This document shows positions 5,939 through 12,985 of a stretch of 12,985 bases of DNA, piece after piece. Source of the DNA: JACOTV01 sp964445135. Its GTDB lineage: Bacteria > Patescibacteriota > Microgenomatia > UBA1406 > GWC2-37-13. Where the stretch lies: NCBI GenBank assembly GCA_964445135.1, contig CAYUJW010000029.1:1-12985 (forward strand). The letters are read 5' to 3'. Both the position numbers and the translations under genes were made by a program. The notes beneath the pieces are model-generated. The model was given only the letters and a program-made list of their open reading frames with translations, searched no databases and had not been told where the DNA came from. Within the stretch, counting starts at the first letter, position 1; every line of letters begins with the position of its first letter.

Positions 5939-6760
5939 ATGAAAATCGGAGCACACGTATCAATTGCTGGAGGACATGACATGGCAGTACCTAAGGCTCA
6001 TGCCATGGGGTGTAATGCATTGCAGATTTTTTCTGCCTCCCCAAAGGGTTGGAATTTTGCCCGTCCAACAGATGAGCAGATTGATCTATTTCGCAGCAAA
6101 TGCGATGAACTGAAGATTGAGTCTGTCGTATTTCATGCTTCGTATCTCGTGAATTTTGCAGATACAAATCGCATCGGACCACTTTCAATCCAACTGTTGA
6201 CTCATGAGCTAAATCTTGCCCAAAAAATGAATGTAATAGGAAGCGTTGTGCATTTGGGATCATTCAAAACCAATGGAAACGACTTGTCACATTTATGCGA
6301 GAATATACAAAAAGTGCTCGACAAAATGCCAAGCGATAGGTTTTTTATCATTGAAAATGCAGGAAACAGAAAGATTGGACAAACCATTGAGCAGATTGGG
6401 CAAATCATTCAAACACTCAATGATCCACGACTAAAAGTCTGCTTAGATACTTGTCATCTGCATGCGGCAGGATATGATCTGAAAACGCCAGAAGCCTATG
6501 CGGCATTTATGCACACATTTGACACGCTTATTGGAAGATCGCGCTTGGCAGTCTGGCATATGAATGATAGTCACGATCCATTTGGCTCATTAAACGACCA
6601 TCATGAAAACCTAGGGATCGGTCAAGTCGGCAAGAGTGTGTTTGAAAACATTCTTCATGACCCACAAAATGCCCAGATCCCAATGATTCTTGAAACTCCT
6701 GGATTTGACGGAAAAGGACCTGACAAACAGAATGTTGACATCCTCAAATCTTGGATCTAA
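5939..6760 (+). CDS. nfo: Endonuclease IV (AP endonuclease Nfo)
   Basis: Endonuclease IV cleaves 5' of abasic sites and trims blocked 3' ends in base excision repair, using three metal ions held in a TIM barrel. The 273 residues match the family length (E. coli 285). All nine metal ligands can be matched: His66, His105, Glu139, Asp170, His173, His207, Asp220, His222 and Glu252, in the contexts VFHAS, VVHLGS, IIENAG, CLDTCHLHAAGYD, WHMNDSHDPFGS, NDHHENLG and LETPG. ATG 5939 is chosen because it gives MKIGAHVSIAGG, the usual N-terminus. The in-frame ATG at 5903 would add 12 unrelated residues and swallow the -10 box. The stop TAA overlaps the next ATG by one base, so it is probably co-translated with the Nudix gene. 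Confidence 0.97.
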   Translation: MKIGAHVSIAGGHDMAVPKAHAMGCNALQIFSASPKGWNFARPTDEQIDLFRSKCDELKIESVVFHASYLVNFADTNRIGPLSIQLLTHELNLAQKMNVIGSVVHLGSFKTNGNDLSHLCENIQKVLDKMPSDRFFIIENAGNRKIGQTIEQIGQIIQTLNDPRLKVCLDTCHLHAAGYDLKTPEAYAAFMHTFDTLIGRSRLAVWHMNDSHDPFGSLNDHHENLGIGQVGKSVFENILHDPQNAQIPMILETPGFDGKGPDKQNVDILKSWI

Positions 6761-7320
6761 TGAATACTCGCCGTGCCCTGCGCGAGGAGCTCAATAAGCT
6801 TGCAAAGCTCCCCTACATTGCCTCGAAAAGGGTCCAAACCTTAAAACAACGAGCAGAAGACACACGCCCACTCACTCGTGATGAGGGGGAAAGCGATCAT
6901 TTTTGCACGATATTTATCCCTATTGTTCACTCCACGGCTCGCGTGTTTATTGGACACCATATCAAGTCTGGACTATGGATTCCGCCTGGCGGCCATATTG
7001 ATAAAGGTGAGACTCCCCAAGAAACGGCAGTTCGAGAATGCAAGGAGGAATTGGCAACAACAATAAATGGCGCGGATCTTACTTTGATTGATTGCAGCTA
7101 TGCTCCTATTATGAATCGACCAAACTGTAGCCGTCATCTTGACTTATGGTATGCGCTCACCTGTTTGCGAGAATTGCCGTTTGACTATGACAGGGGGGAG
7201 TTTCACGAAGCCGGATGGTGCAACATCGAGGAAGCAATCAGGCTCTGCACCCGAGAAGCTTATCAGCATGTCTTTGTCCATCTTGCACAACAAATCGATT
7301 CGTCATCAAACGCGCTATAA
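6760..7320 (+). CDS. Nudix hydrolase of unknown substrate
   Basis: Nudix enzymes split a diphosphate linked to another moiety, often clearing damaged nucleotides or recycling cofactors. The Nudix box is at 78-99: Gly78, Glu84, Arg92-Glu93 and Glu96-Glu97 are all in register, with CKEELA where REUXEEXGU expects a final glycine, so that glycine is Ala99. The metal-binding glutamates are intact, so activity is plausible. GLWIPPGGHI precedes the box. About 50 N-terminal residues form a charged helical extension before the fold begins (HFCTIFIPIV). ATG 6760 overlaps the nfo stop (TAATG); an in-frame TTG at 6751 is less likely. Pairing with nfo suggests pool sanitisation or repair but does not prove it. 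The substrate cannot be assigned from sequence alone. Confidence 0.88.
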   Translation: MNTRRALREELNKLAKLPYIASKRVQTLKQRAEDTRPLTRDEGESDHFCTIFIPIVHSTARVFIGHHIKSGLWIPPGGHIDKGETPQETAVRECKEELATTINGADLTLIDCSYAPIMNRPNCSRHLDLWYALTCLRELPFDYDRGEFHEAGWCNIEEAIRLCTREAYQHVFVHLAQQIDSSSNAL

Positions 7321-7321
7321 T
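7316..7321 (+). promoter_or_regulatory. Putative -10 box for cca overlapping the Nudix stop codon
   Basis: A perfect TATAAT contains the TAA stop of the Nudix gene and lies 13 bases before the cca ATG. Transcription would start near 7328, leaving about 7 nt of leader. No good -35 is seen at normal spacing. The arrangement repeats the one between epmA and efp. Confidence 0.4.
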
Positions 7322-7334
7322 ATACACAAATCGT

Positions 7335-8687
7335 ATGTCAATCACCCTCCCCCAACCAGTTCTTGCGTTTATGAAAACGGTGAGCGATGCGCACCACGAA
7401 ATCTATGTGGTCGGTGGGTCGGTGCGCGACCTTTTGCTCCACATTCCAACTAAAGATTGGGACTTTACGACAAGCGCGCGTCCTGAGCAAATACTTGAGC
7501 TGTTTCCCGATGGATTTTACAACAATCAGTTTGGGACAGTCGGAGTCCCCCACGTTATGTTTGAAGGGGCAGAAGTTGTGTTTGAAGTCACGACATATCG
7601 CACAGAGTCTTCATATAATAACAAGAGGCACCCGTCTGAAGTCGCCTGGTCCACCAACTTGACTGATGATTTGGCAAGGCGAGACTTTACTATTAATGCA
7701 ATAGCTTATGATGGCACAACCATGGTTGACCCTTATGGTGGACAAGAAGATTTAAACAATCGTCTCATTCGTGCGGTCGGAGACGCGCATGTGCGCTTTG
7801 AAGAAGACGCGCTACGCCTCATGCGAGCTGTTCGTTTGAGCGCCCAACTTGGCTTTACCATCGAAGAGTCGACAAAACAAGCGCTTGCCCAACAAGCGGC
7901 CGCCATATCACACATATCTGGTGAGCGTATTCGCGACGAACTGCTCCGCTTAATTTGCACCCCAAACTGCGCGCAAGGCATAAACTATATGCGTGAAGTG
8001 GGACTACTTGCTCATGTGTTACCCGAGCTTGATGCTTGCTTTGGTGTTGATCAAGTAAGCCCTGAGCGCCATCACATATACGACGTGGGAACGCACCTTG
8101 TGCAATCATTAGCCCACTGTCCGTCAACTGATCCAATAACGAGGTTGTCCACACTGCTTCATGACATTGGGAAAAAAGAGACGATGCGACGCGATCCTGA
8201 AACTCAAATTATTACATTTTATAATCACGAGGTCGTTGGTGCGCATCAAGCTCGAGCCATTGCCAAACGCCTCAAACTATCAAATAAGGACGCTGACAAG
8301 CTGTATAAGCTCATTCGTCATCATCAGTTTACTGTCACCGAAGAGCAGACGGATCGGGCTATAAAGCGATTTATTCGCGAGCTTGGACTTGAATATGTGC
8401 AAGACATGCTTGACCTACGAACTGGTGACCGGTTGGGCTCAGGATCCTCCGAAACGAGTTGGCGCACTGAGCTATTTAAAAAACGAATCGTTGCTGTTCA
8501 ACATACGCCATTTTCAGTACGTGACCTGAAGATTGATGGACACGACGTGATGAGCGAGCTACACATAGCTCCCTCTAAGCAAATTGGCGACATAATGGAT
8601 GCGTTGTTTGAAAAAGTTGAAAACGGTGAGCTGAAAAATGAAAGAGAAGAATTGCTAAGTGCACTGAAGGCATTTGCAACAAAGTGA
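7335..8687 (+). CDS. cca: CCA-adding tRNA nucleotidyltransferase with HD domain
   Basis: This class II nucleotidyltransferase builds or repairs the 3' CCA end of tRNA without a template. The head domain shows GGSVRD (27-32), the catalytic DWD (41-43), and RRDFTINA (115-122). The nucleotide-selecting EDALR (157-161) runs into RLMRAVRLSAQLGF (161-174). An HD domain follows, with LLHDIGKKE (274-282) and IRHHQ (327-331); in related enzymes this domain has phosphohydrolase activity on 2',3'-cyclic or 2'-phosphate ends. Length is 450 aa, normal for an HD-containing CCA enzyme. A poly(A) polymerase of the same superfamily is the alternative, but the intact EDxxR region favours CCA addition. ATG 7335 is preferred over a GTG-type extension to 7215, which would overlap the Nudix gene by over 100 bases and adds no recognisable sequence. 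Confidence 0.93.
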   Translation: MSITLPQPVLAFMKTVSDAHHEIYVVGGSVRDLLLHIPTKDWDFTTSARPEQILELFPDGFYNNQFGTVGVPHVMFEGAEVVFEVTTYRTESSYNNKRHPSEVAWSTNLTDDLARRDFTINAIAYDGTTMVDPYGGQEDLNNRLIRAVGDAHVRFEEDALRLMRAVRLSAQLGFTIEESTKQALAQQAAAISHISGERIRDELLRLICTPNCAQGINYMREVGLLAHVLPELDACFGVDQVSPERHHIYDVGTHLVQSLAHCPSTDPITRLSTLLHDIGKKETMRRDPETQIITFYNHEVVGAHQARAIAKRLKLSNKDADKLYKLIRHHQFTVTEEQTDRAIKRFIRELGLEYVQDMLDLRTGDRLGSGSSETSWRTELFKKRIVAVQHTPFSVRDLKIDGHDVMSELHIAPSKQIGDIMDALFEKVENGELKNEREELLSALKAFATK

Positions 8688-8703
8688 CACACACAAATAT
8701 AGA

Positions 8704-9336
8704 TCACCACAAACCCGCGTGATCAAGATACTGTTGCTCCACCTCCATAATGCTTGACTCGCCGTGCCCACTGTACATGATTGTTTCATCAGGGACTGTT
8801 GCCAAAAGGTGCTTAATCGACTGAATGAGTTGTTTTTTGTCAGAATAGGAAAAATCATATCTGCCGATCCCCCCGCCATGAAACAGGAGGTCCCCAACAA
8901 ACACCGATCCTTCCCCTTGATGATAGATACATACGCTGCCTGGAGTGTGACCAGGTGTGGAGATGATGTTGAGCGCAAACGGTCCAATATTCACGCTCCC
9001 CAATTCCATATTGAGCACATCCTTTGGTGCCAACACATATGGTTCATATCCTAAAAAGTGCTTTGCTGTGTCGCCGATTCGCTCAAGCAAAAACATATCG
9101 TGTTGCTGAATATAAAAGGGGACGCCAAGTGCCAACTGCATCTCACCTGCGGCCATAATATGATCGAAGTGTCCATGGGTTGCTAAAATTGCATGCACGT
9201 TGAGTGACTGGCGGGAGATAATCTCAAGCAAGAATTCCCCACTGTCCCCTGGATCAATAACGAGGGCATCATGTCCGTCAATCAAAAAATAGCAGTTGGC
9301 CTGCATCTGCCCCACCTGATAGGTAAGAATATTCAT
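8704..9336 (-). CDS. Metallo-beta-lactamase-fold hydrolase, glyoxalase II-like
   Basis: The 210 residues form one MBL domain with the dinuclear metal site intact: THGHFDH (53-59), His130 in STPGHTPGSV, Asp149 in VFVGDLLF and His191 in YSGHGESS. The layout (IDPGD at 27-31, PGHTPGS, GDLLF.GGIGR) is that of short glyoxalase II-like thioesterases, often annotated as hydroxyacylglutathione hydrolase, yet no long C-terminal substrate domain is present. The natural substrate is unknown. It follows secF by 8 bp and is probably on the secDF transcript. It converges with cca, the stops being 16 bp apart with no visible terminator. Confidence 0.9.
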   Translation of the reverse strand: MNILTYQVGQMQANCYFLIDGHDALVIDPGDSGEFLLEIISRQSLNVHAILATHGHFDHIMAAGEMQLALGVPFYIQQHDMFLLERIGDTAKHFLGYEPYVLAPKDVLNMELGSVNIGPFALNIISTPGHTPGSVCIYHQGEGSVFVGDLLFHGGGIGRYDFSYSDKKQLIQSIKHLLATVPDETIMYSGHGESSIMEVEQQYLDHAGLW

Positions 9337-9344
9337 GTTTGACT

Positions 9345-10208
9345 TTATGCGCGCTTGAGCTTTTGCAAATACACGAGCAAAGGAGTGGCTACAAATGGTG
9401 AAGAATAGGTACCCGTGATCGTACCAATAAGTAGTGCCAGCACAAAGAATCGAATAGTGACTCCACCCATGAGCACAAGCGCCAAAAGCATAAAGACAAT
9501 TGTCATTGAGTTATTGATGGATCTGGTCAGGGTTTGGAGCAACGCACGGTCTGCCAGCACCTCAATATCAACACTGCTGTCATATCGTTTGAGTTCACGA
9601 ATTTTGTCAAAGATGATGATGGTGTCGTGCACCGAGAAACTCATCGTAGTCAGCAATGCCGTCACAAACAGTGTGTCAAATTCAGCTCCCAAGAAATAAC
9701 TAAATAGCGAATATACTCCAAGTACAACCGCCATATCGTGCAAAAGTGCAAAAATAGCAGCGGCTGCAAAACGAATACCCTTAAATGAAAATGCAATGTA
9801 GGTAAAAATTACAAGCACACCAAGGACAGCTGCAATAAGTGTTTTTCTAATCGTTTCCGCCCCAAGTGTGGGGCCAACTGTTTGTGCCTGAAGAACTGTA
9901 ATTTTTTGCCCAAGTTGATCAGATAGCGCTTGATATATTGCATCTTCATTTCCTGATTTTTGCGCATCAAGCCGGATGGTGACTTGGGTGCCTTTTACTT
10001 CAACCACTCTTTTTTTGCTTGGATGACTGCTCAATACTTCTTGTACCTGCTTTTCAGTCACCGGTTTTGACATCTGATACTGCAGGGTCGTACCACCTAC
10101 AAAATCAATAGAATAATGATATCCAAAGCGAAAAATCGAGACAATACCGATCACAAGGACAGTGGTGGAAATGAGAGCGTATATCGCTTTGTACTTATAA
10201 AATTGCAT
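9345..10208 (-). CDS. secF: Protein translocase subunit SecF
   Basis: SecF pairs with SecD to use the proton-motive force in pulling secreted proteins through SecYEG. The 287-residue protein has TM1 (about 9-27), SIDFVGGTTLQYQ after it, a short periplasmic/external P4-like domain (about 45-105), GPTLGAETIRKT before TM2, and five further membrane segments. The conserved FSVHDTIIIFDKIRE lies between TM4 and TM5, and SINNSMT follows. Lengths and motif order are standard. The start at 10208 lies one base past the secD stop and gives MQFYKYKAIY. An in-frame ATG at 10256 would overlap secD by 47 bases and add 16 unrelated residues. Confidence 0.95.
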   Translation of the reverse strand: MQFYKYKAIYALISTTVLVIGIVSIFRFGYHYSIDFVGGTTLQYQMSKPVTEKQVQEVLSSHPSKKRVVEVKGTQVTIRLDAQKSGNEDAIYQALSDQLGQKITVLQAQTVGPTLGAETIRKTLIAAVLGVLVIFTYIAFSFKGIRFAAAAIFALLHDMAVVLGVYSLFSYFLGAEFDTLFVTALLTTMSFSVHDTIIIFDKIRELKRYDSSVDIEVLADRALLQTLTRSINNSMTIVFMLLALVLMGGVTIRFFVLALLIGTITGTYSSPFVATPLLVYLQKLKRA

Positions 10209-10209
10209 A

Positions 10210-11571
10210 TTATTTTTCTTTATAAAAGAGCTGAATGAGTCGCTTGGTGATAACAATTCCCGTAAACAAACTCATCGCAACACCGATTAATAACGTCAGG
10301 GCAAATCCGCGAACCAAACCAAATTGGGGCAAGAAATCCCAATTAAGTGGGTTAAACAGTATGAATGCGACGGCAATAGTTGTGGTGTTTGCATCTTTGA
10401 TGGCATCTATTGCTCGACCAAACCCCAAGCGGACTGCCGTATCATGATCGCTCCCTGCGCGCTTTTCTTCTTTAATGCGCTCAAAAATAAGAATATTACT
10501 GTCGACCGCCATACCAACTGACAAGATAAATCCGGCAATCCCGGACAATGTGAGCGTGATGGGAATTGCTCGAAACAAAGATAATGAAAACAAGGCGTAT
10601 AAGAGTAGCCCTGCACACGCAATGATGCCCAATCGCCCGTAATATGTCACCATAAACACCATAACTGCCACCAATCCAACCAATCCTGCGACAATGCTTT
10701 TTCTGATTTCTGAGGCACCAAGTGTTGGGCCGATTTGTTTTTGCTCAATAAGTTGAATTGGAACAGGCAATGCACCAGAGTTTATGGCAACTGACAAGCT
10801 CTTTGCATCTTCCAAGGTAAATGAGCCCGAGATGACCGCGTTTCCTTGCAATATGGGCTGCTGCACAGTTGGGCTTGAAAGGAGTTGCTGGTCCAAAAAT
10901 ATACCGATCATTTTTCCAACATTCTTTCCGGTCAAATCCGCAAACTTTTTTCGACCAGCTTCACTAAATTCCAGCGATACTTGTGGTTGACCATTTTGAG
11001 GATCGTATACTACCGTCGCTTTTTGAATGTCTCGCCCCACAAGTGCGGCATTCGGGGCAAATATTCGAATACCAGGAGACTGTGTGGCAATTTGCTCAGG
11101 AACTTTGCCTTCTTCACGAAAGCTCAGCTGAGCTGTTTGACCAATAAGCGCCACCGCTTCTGAAGTTTTGGTAATTCCCGGCAGATCAACGGTGATACGA
11201 TATACGTCGCCTGATCGTACGGTTTGTACGGTCGGCTCTGCAACACCAAAAAAATTGACTCTTCGTTCAATAATATCGCGAGATGAGGCGAGCGCATCTG
11301 CCAAATCTGCCTCTTTAACCTTAGAAATATCCGCTTCAAACACCAAATGAGTTCCGCCTTGTAAGTCCAGACCTAGCTGCGTCTTAAATGCTTTTTGTAT
11401 ACGTATTCCAAAAAGTGTTGTGTCAATTGAAAGCGGAGCAATGGTCAGACTTTTGACCACTTTCCCTTTTGAATCGCTTGAGATTGGAATAACAATTGGC
11501 TGTGGAATGACGCTCCAGACTAATAAAATGAATCCAATGATGAGAAGTATGCGCTTAAGTATCGTGTTCAT
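10210..11571 (-). CDS. secD: Protein translocase subunit SecD
   Basis: SecD is the larger subunit of the SecDF proton-driven export motor. The 453 residues comprise TM1 (about 6-22), the LGLDLQGGTHLVFE signature (about 67-80), an external P1 region with IIERRVNFFGVAEPTVQ and DLPGI, GPTLGASEIRKS before TM2, and a five-helix membrane block with VDSNILIFERIKEE and DANTTTIAVAFIL. The external head is compact relative to the 600-residue E. coli protein, as in many non-proteobacterial SecD. It follows the winged-helix gene by 35 bp and is directly followed by secF (1 bp). No separate promoter is obvious in the 35-bp gap, nor any Shine-Dalgarno motif. Confidence 0.95.
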   Translation of the reverse strand: MNTILKRILLIIGFILLVWSVIPQPIVIPISSDSKGKVVKSLTIAPLSIDTTLFGIRIQKAFKTQLGLDLQGGTHLVFEADISKVKEADLADALASSRDIIERRVNFFGVAEPTVQTVRSGDVYRITVDLPGITKTSEAVALIGQTAQLSFREEGKVPEQIATQSPGIRIFAPNAALVGRDIQKATVVYDPQNGQPQVSLEFSEAGRKKFADLTGKNVGKMIGIFLDQQLLSSPTVQQPILQGNAVISGSFTLEDAKSLSVAINSGALPVPIQLIEQKQIGPTLGASEIRKSIVAGLVGLVAVMVFMVTYYGRLGIIACAGLLLYALFSLSLFRAIPITLTLSGIAGFILSVGMAVDSNILIFERIKEEKRAGSDHDTAVRLGFGRAIDAIKDANTTTIAVAFILFNPLNWDFLPQFGLVRGFALTLLIGVAMSLFTGIVITKRLIQLFYKEK

Positions 11572-11606
11572 AGAGGAAATGTCTCTTGTTTGGTGCAGAT
11601 ATGGTA

Positions 11607-12182
11607 CTACTTCATTAAGTCTTCTTCAAGCCCAACCAACATGATCTTTGGTGTACGGAGAAATTGCCATAAAAAGGGGTCATTGTTGCGCTTGCGAAAT
11701 ATGAGCTCCTGCTCATTCATGACGGTAAAGTTAATTGGCATCCCAAACGGTTGTTCAAATGAAGCAAGCAGTGCCTCAACTTCAGGCACCACAACGGTTC
11801 CAACAAACAAAACATAGACTTCATCCTCCCGAATTACTTGCTTTTTCGCATACTTAATTGACATAACCAAGTACTTCAACTTGCCCAGTTTACCTGCCAT
11901 CTTGATCAGCTGACGTGCCAAATCGTTGTCTTTGGCAAATATTCGGGTGAAGTCTTCGTAGAGGAGGTATTTTGGATTCAGCGTGTAAAACACCTTATTC
12001 AAGCGTCGTTCTTTGCTCAAAACCCTCGCCTTATCGAGAATATCAAGCTCTCGCTTTACGGCATTTACCTCTTCTCCAATAATGCGTACAATCTCACGCA
12101 AATAATGCTGCGAAGCCGGGTCTTGATAGAATAATCGAAGAATTTTGAGGCGAGTTTTGGATGCAATCAAGTAGTCCAACAT
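11607..12182 (-). CDS. Winged-helix regulator with degenerate nucleotidyltransferase-like domain
   Basis: Residues 1-70 form a clear winged helix: ASKTRLKILRLFY (7-19), a helix-turn-helix with YLREIVRIIGEEVNAVKRELDILDKA split over 27-52, and a wing ending NKVFYTLNP (62-70). The remainder (about 95-191) has the alternating strand/helix pattern of an MNT-type nucleotidyltransferase fold (VYVLFVGTVV at 122-131, INFTVMNEQEL at 150-160, PKIMLVG at 178-184). The GS..RG and DxD catalytic motifs are not seen, so it is probably a binding or dimerisation module rather than an enzyme. The protein of 191 aa precedes secD by 35 bp and likely heads the secD-secF-hydrolase transcript. An inverted repeat around its own promoter suggests autoregulation. 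Target and signal are unknown. Confidence 0.75.
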   Translation of the reverse strand: MLDYLIASKTRLKILRLFYQDPASQHYLREIVRIIGEEVNAVKRELDILDKARVLSKERRLNKVFYTLNPKYLLYEDFTRIFAKDNDLARQLIKMAGKLGKLKYLVMSIKYAKKQVIREDEVYVLFVGTVVVPEVEALLASFEQPFGMPINFTVMNEQELIFRKRNNDPFLWQFLRTPKIMLVGLEEDLMK

Positions 12183-12189
12183 GATGTAC

Positions 12190-12220
12190 AGTATACAAAA
12201 TATTCACAAAGATAGTTCAA
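12190..12220 (-). promoter_or_regulatory. Putative promoter of the winged-helix/secDF operon
   Basis: TATACT (12195-12190) ends 7 bases before the ATG at 12182, so transcription would begin at or next to the start codon (leaderless). TTGAAC (12220-12215) is a possible -35 with a long 19-bp spacer, making the match moderate. Confidence 0.45.
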
Positions 12221-12228
12221 TTCTTTGT
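12206..12228. promoter_or_regulatory. Inverted repeat flanking the -35 of the winged-helix gene
   Basis: ACAAAG (12206-12211) and CTTTGT (12223-12228) are perfect 6-bp arms around 11 bases that contain the putative TTGAAC -35. This is a typical place for an operator, most simply for the adjacent winged-helix protein. It could also be a weak terminator hairpin for the DUF3048 gene, though only AATATTTTG follows. Confidence 0.4.
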
Positions 12229-12258
12229 AACAATACTGGGGAGATTAGATCAACTTCC

Positions 12259-12985
12259 CTAATATGTCACGGTGTTTCCCGTTGGAATCATTGATACCCA
12301 GATTTGACCTCGTGCGAATTCATACTCATCGCCTCCCACCTCAAACCTGATCATCTCTGTCTCATCGCCTTTCTCCCATGTTCCAATTGCCGCAACTCCG
12401 TCTTTAAAGAAGATCGCCTTGCCGGAGGATACGACATCATAGAGCAAATGCCCACCTTCATATCCATCGTTTGCTGGGCTTTCCTCAGCAAACATAACAA
12501 CTACATTTGTTGGTGATATTGGTTGACTGGTGTTTTTATCAAGGTGCGCTACGCCGCCATTTTCACGGTCATATGAGTTCGTGAGTGGATTATATGTCCA
12601 GGTCACTGAATAGTTGTCGGCATCAAACTTTGACCAGAATCCATAGGATATAGTGGGCGTTTCGGCGGTTGCCGCTTTTTTACCGTCAACAAACTTCCAT
12701 GGCTCAAATCCCTCATCCCACTTTTTTCCTTTTTTATCTTTTTCTGTCAAACCGCGCTCTTCGGCTGCATATTCGTACAACTTACTCGTTGATGCATACA
12801 TGGTGTGCTCAGTTGCAACGCCTGGCAATCGATCGTAGTCGCGATAATAATAAGGAAATGGCACAGCAAACTGGTTCAGATCACTGTAATGATCCCATCC
12901 AAGATCGGCAATTTCACCAAGCGCATCTGCTGGTCCCGGAGTATTTGCTCCACCAACATGCGCATAGAGGGGATATTGTCCATAA
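12259..12985 (-). CDS. DUF3048 domain protein (YerB-like), N-terminus outside window
   Basis: The reading frame is open from the window edge to a TAG at 12259 (241 residues visible). The first visible residues, YGQYPLYAHVGGANTPGPAD, match the DUF3048 N-terminal domain (YAHVGG signature). The final 100 or so match the C-terminal domain: NVVVMFAEE, SSGKAIFFKDGVAAIGTWEK, and FARGQIWVSMIP at the end. Family members are usually secreted or lipid-anchored envelope proteins; the signal sequence would lie beyond the window, so this cannot be checked. Biochemical function is unknown. A GTG at 12864 is in frame but lies inside conserved sequence and is not the start. It ends 76 bp before the winged-helix gene, and probably belongs to a separate transcript. 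Confidence 0.82.
   Translation of the reverse strand, partial: YGQYPLYAHVGGANTPGPADALGEIADLGWDHYSDLNQFAVPFPYYYRDYDRLPGVATEHTMYASTSKLYEYAAEERGLTEKDKKGKKWDEGFEPWKFVDGKKAATAETPTISYGFWSKFDADNYSVTWTYNPLTNSYDRENGGVAHLDKNTSQPISPTNVVVMFAEESPANDGYEGGHLLYDVVSSGKAIFFKDGVAAIGTWEKGDETEMIRFEVGGDEYEFARGQIWVSMIPTGNTVTY

Noticed and set aside
7215..7334. Longer N-terminus for cca
   Set aside because: It would overlap the Nudix gene by over 100 bases in another frame and has no resemblance to CCA enzymes.
1530..8687. TGA recoding as in Gracilibacteria/SR1
   Set aside because: TGA ends dnaJ, cca and the MBL-fold gene at normal family lengths, and none interrupts a conserved domain.
10209..10256. Longer N-terminus for secF
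   Set aside because: It would overlap secD by 47 bases; the start at 10208 gives a normal SecF beginning directly after the secD stop.
11607..12182. MNT-HEPN type toxin-antitoxin component
   Set aside because: The fold resemblance is there, but catalytic motifs are missing, no HEPN partner is adjacent, and the neighbours are secD and secF.
12862..12864. GTG as start of the DUF3048 protein
   Set aside because: The frame stays open upstream and encodes the conserved YAHVGG region, so the gene continues past the window edge.

Overview
The window reads as a compact chromosomal segment, most likely from a Patescibacteria/CPR-type bacterium. This is an inference. It rests on very tight gene packing, a shortened HrcA, a DnaJ without its zinc finger, a winged-helix/degenerate nucleotidyltransferase-fold regulator leading secDF, a DUF3048 protein, and no Shine-Dalgarno motif before any start. 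TGA is used as a normal stop. No mobile element, CRISPR array, rRNA or tRNA was seen, and base composition looks even throughout.

Region 1 (about 1-5867, minus strand) is a class I heat-shock operon, read hrcA-grpE-dnaK-dnaJ-epmA-efp. It starts at a well-formed promoter (TTGACA, 17-bp spacer, TATAGT) covered by a degenerate CIRCE operator with the exact 9-9-9 geometry. The leader that would follow folds into one hairpin ending two bases before the hrcA start. Hairpins also occupy the grpE-dnaK gap and, more strikingly, the dnaK-dnaJ gap, where about 18 base pairs can form. The unusual part is the tail: epmA (EF-P lysine ligase) overlaps dnaJ by ATGA, and efp (elongation factor P, cut by the window edge) follows 10 bp later. 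A translation-rescue factor and its modifying enzyme are thus appended to the chaperone operon. efp also has its own perfect TATAAT overlapping the epmA stop.

Region 2 (about 5900-8687, plus strand) is divergent from hrcA and holds three genes of nucleic-acid maintenance: nfo (endonuclease IV), a Nudix hydrolase overlapping nfo by one base, and a CCA-adding tRNA nucleotidyltransferase with an HD domain and its own TATAAT box.

Region 3 (8704-12985, minus strand) converges on region 2 with only 16 bp between stops. A winged-helix regulator with a probable autoregulatory inverted repeat is followed by secD, secF and a metallo-beta-lactamase-fold hydrolase, probably one transcript for membrane protein export plus a glyoxalase II-like enzyme. 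Upstream lies the 3' part of a DUF3048 gene that runs off the window.

Recurring theme: several -10 boxes lie 7-13 nt before start codons, which predicts leaderless or nearly leaderless mRNAs. This fits the missing Shine-Dalgarno sequences. The best candidates for something new are the chaperone/EF-P supra-operon and its RNA structures.
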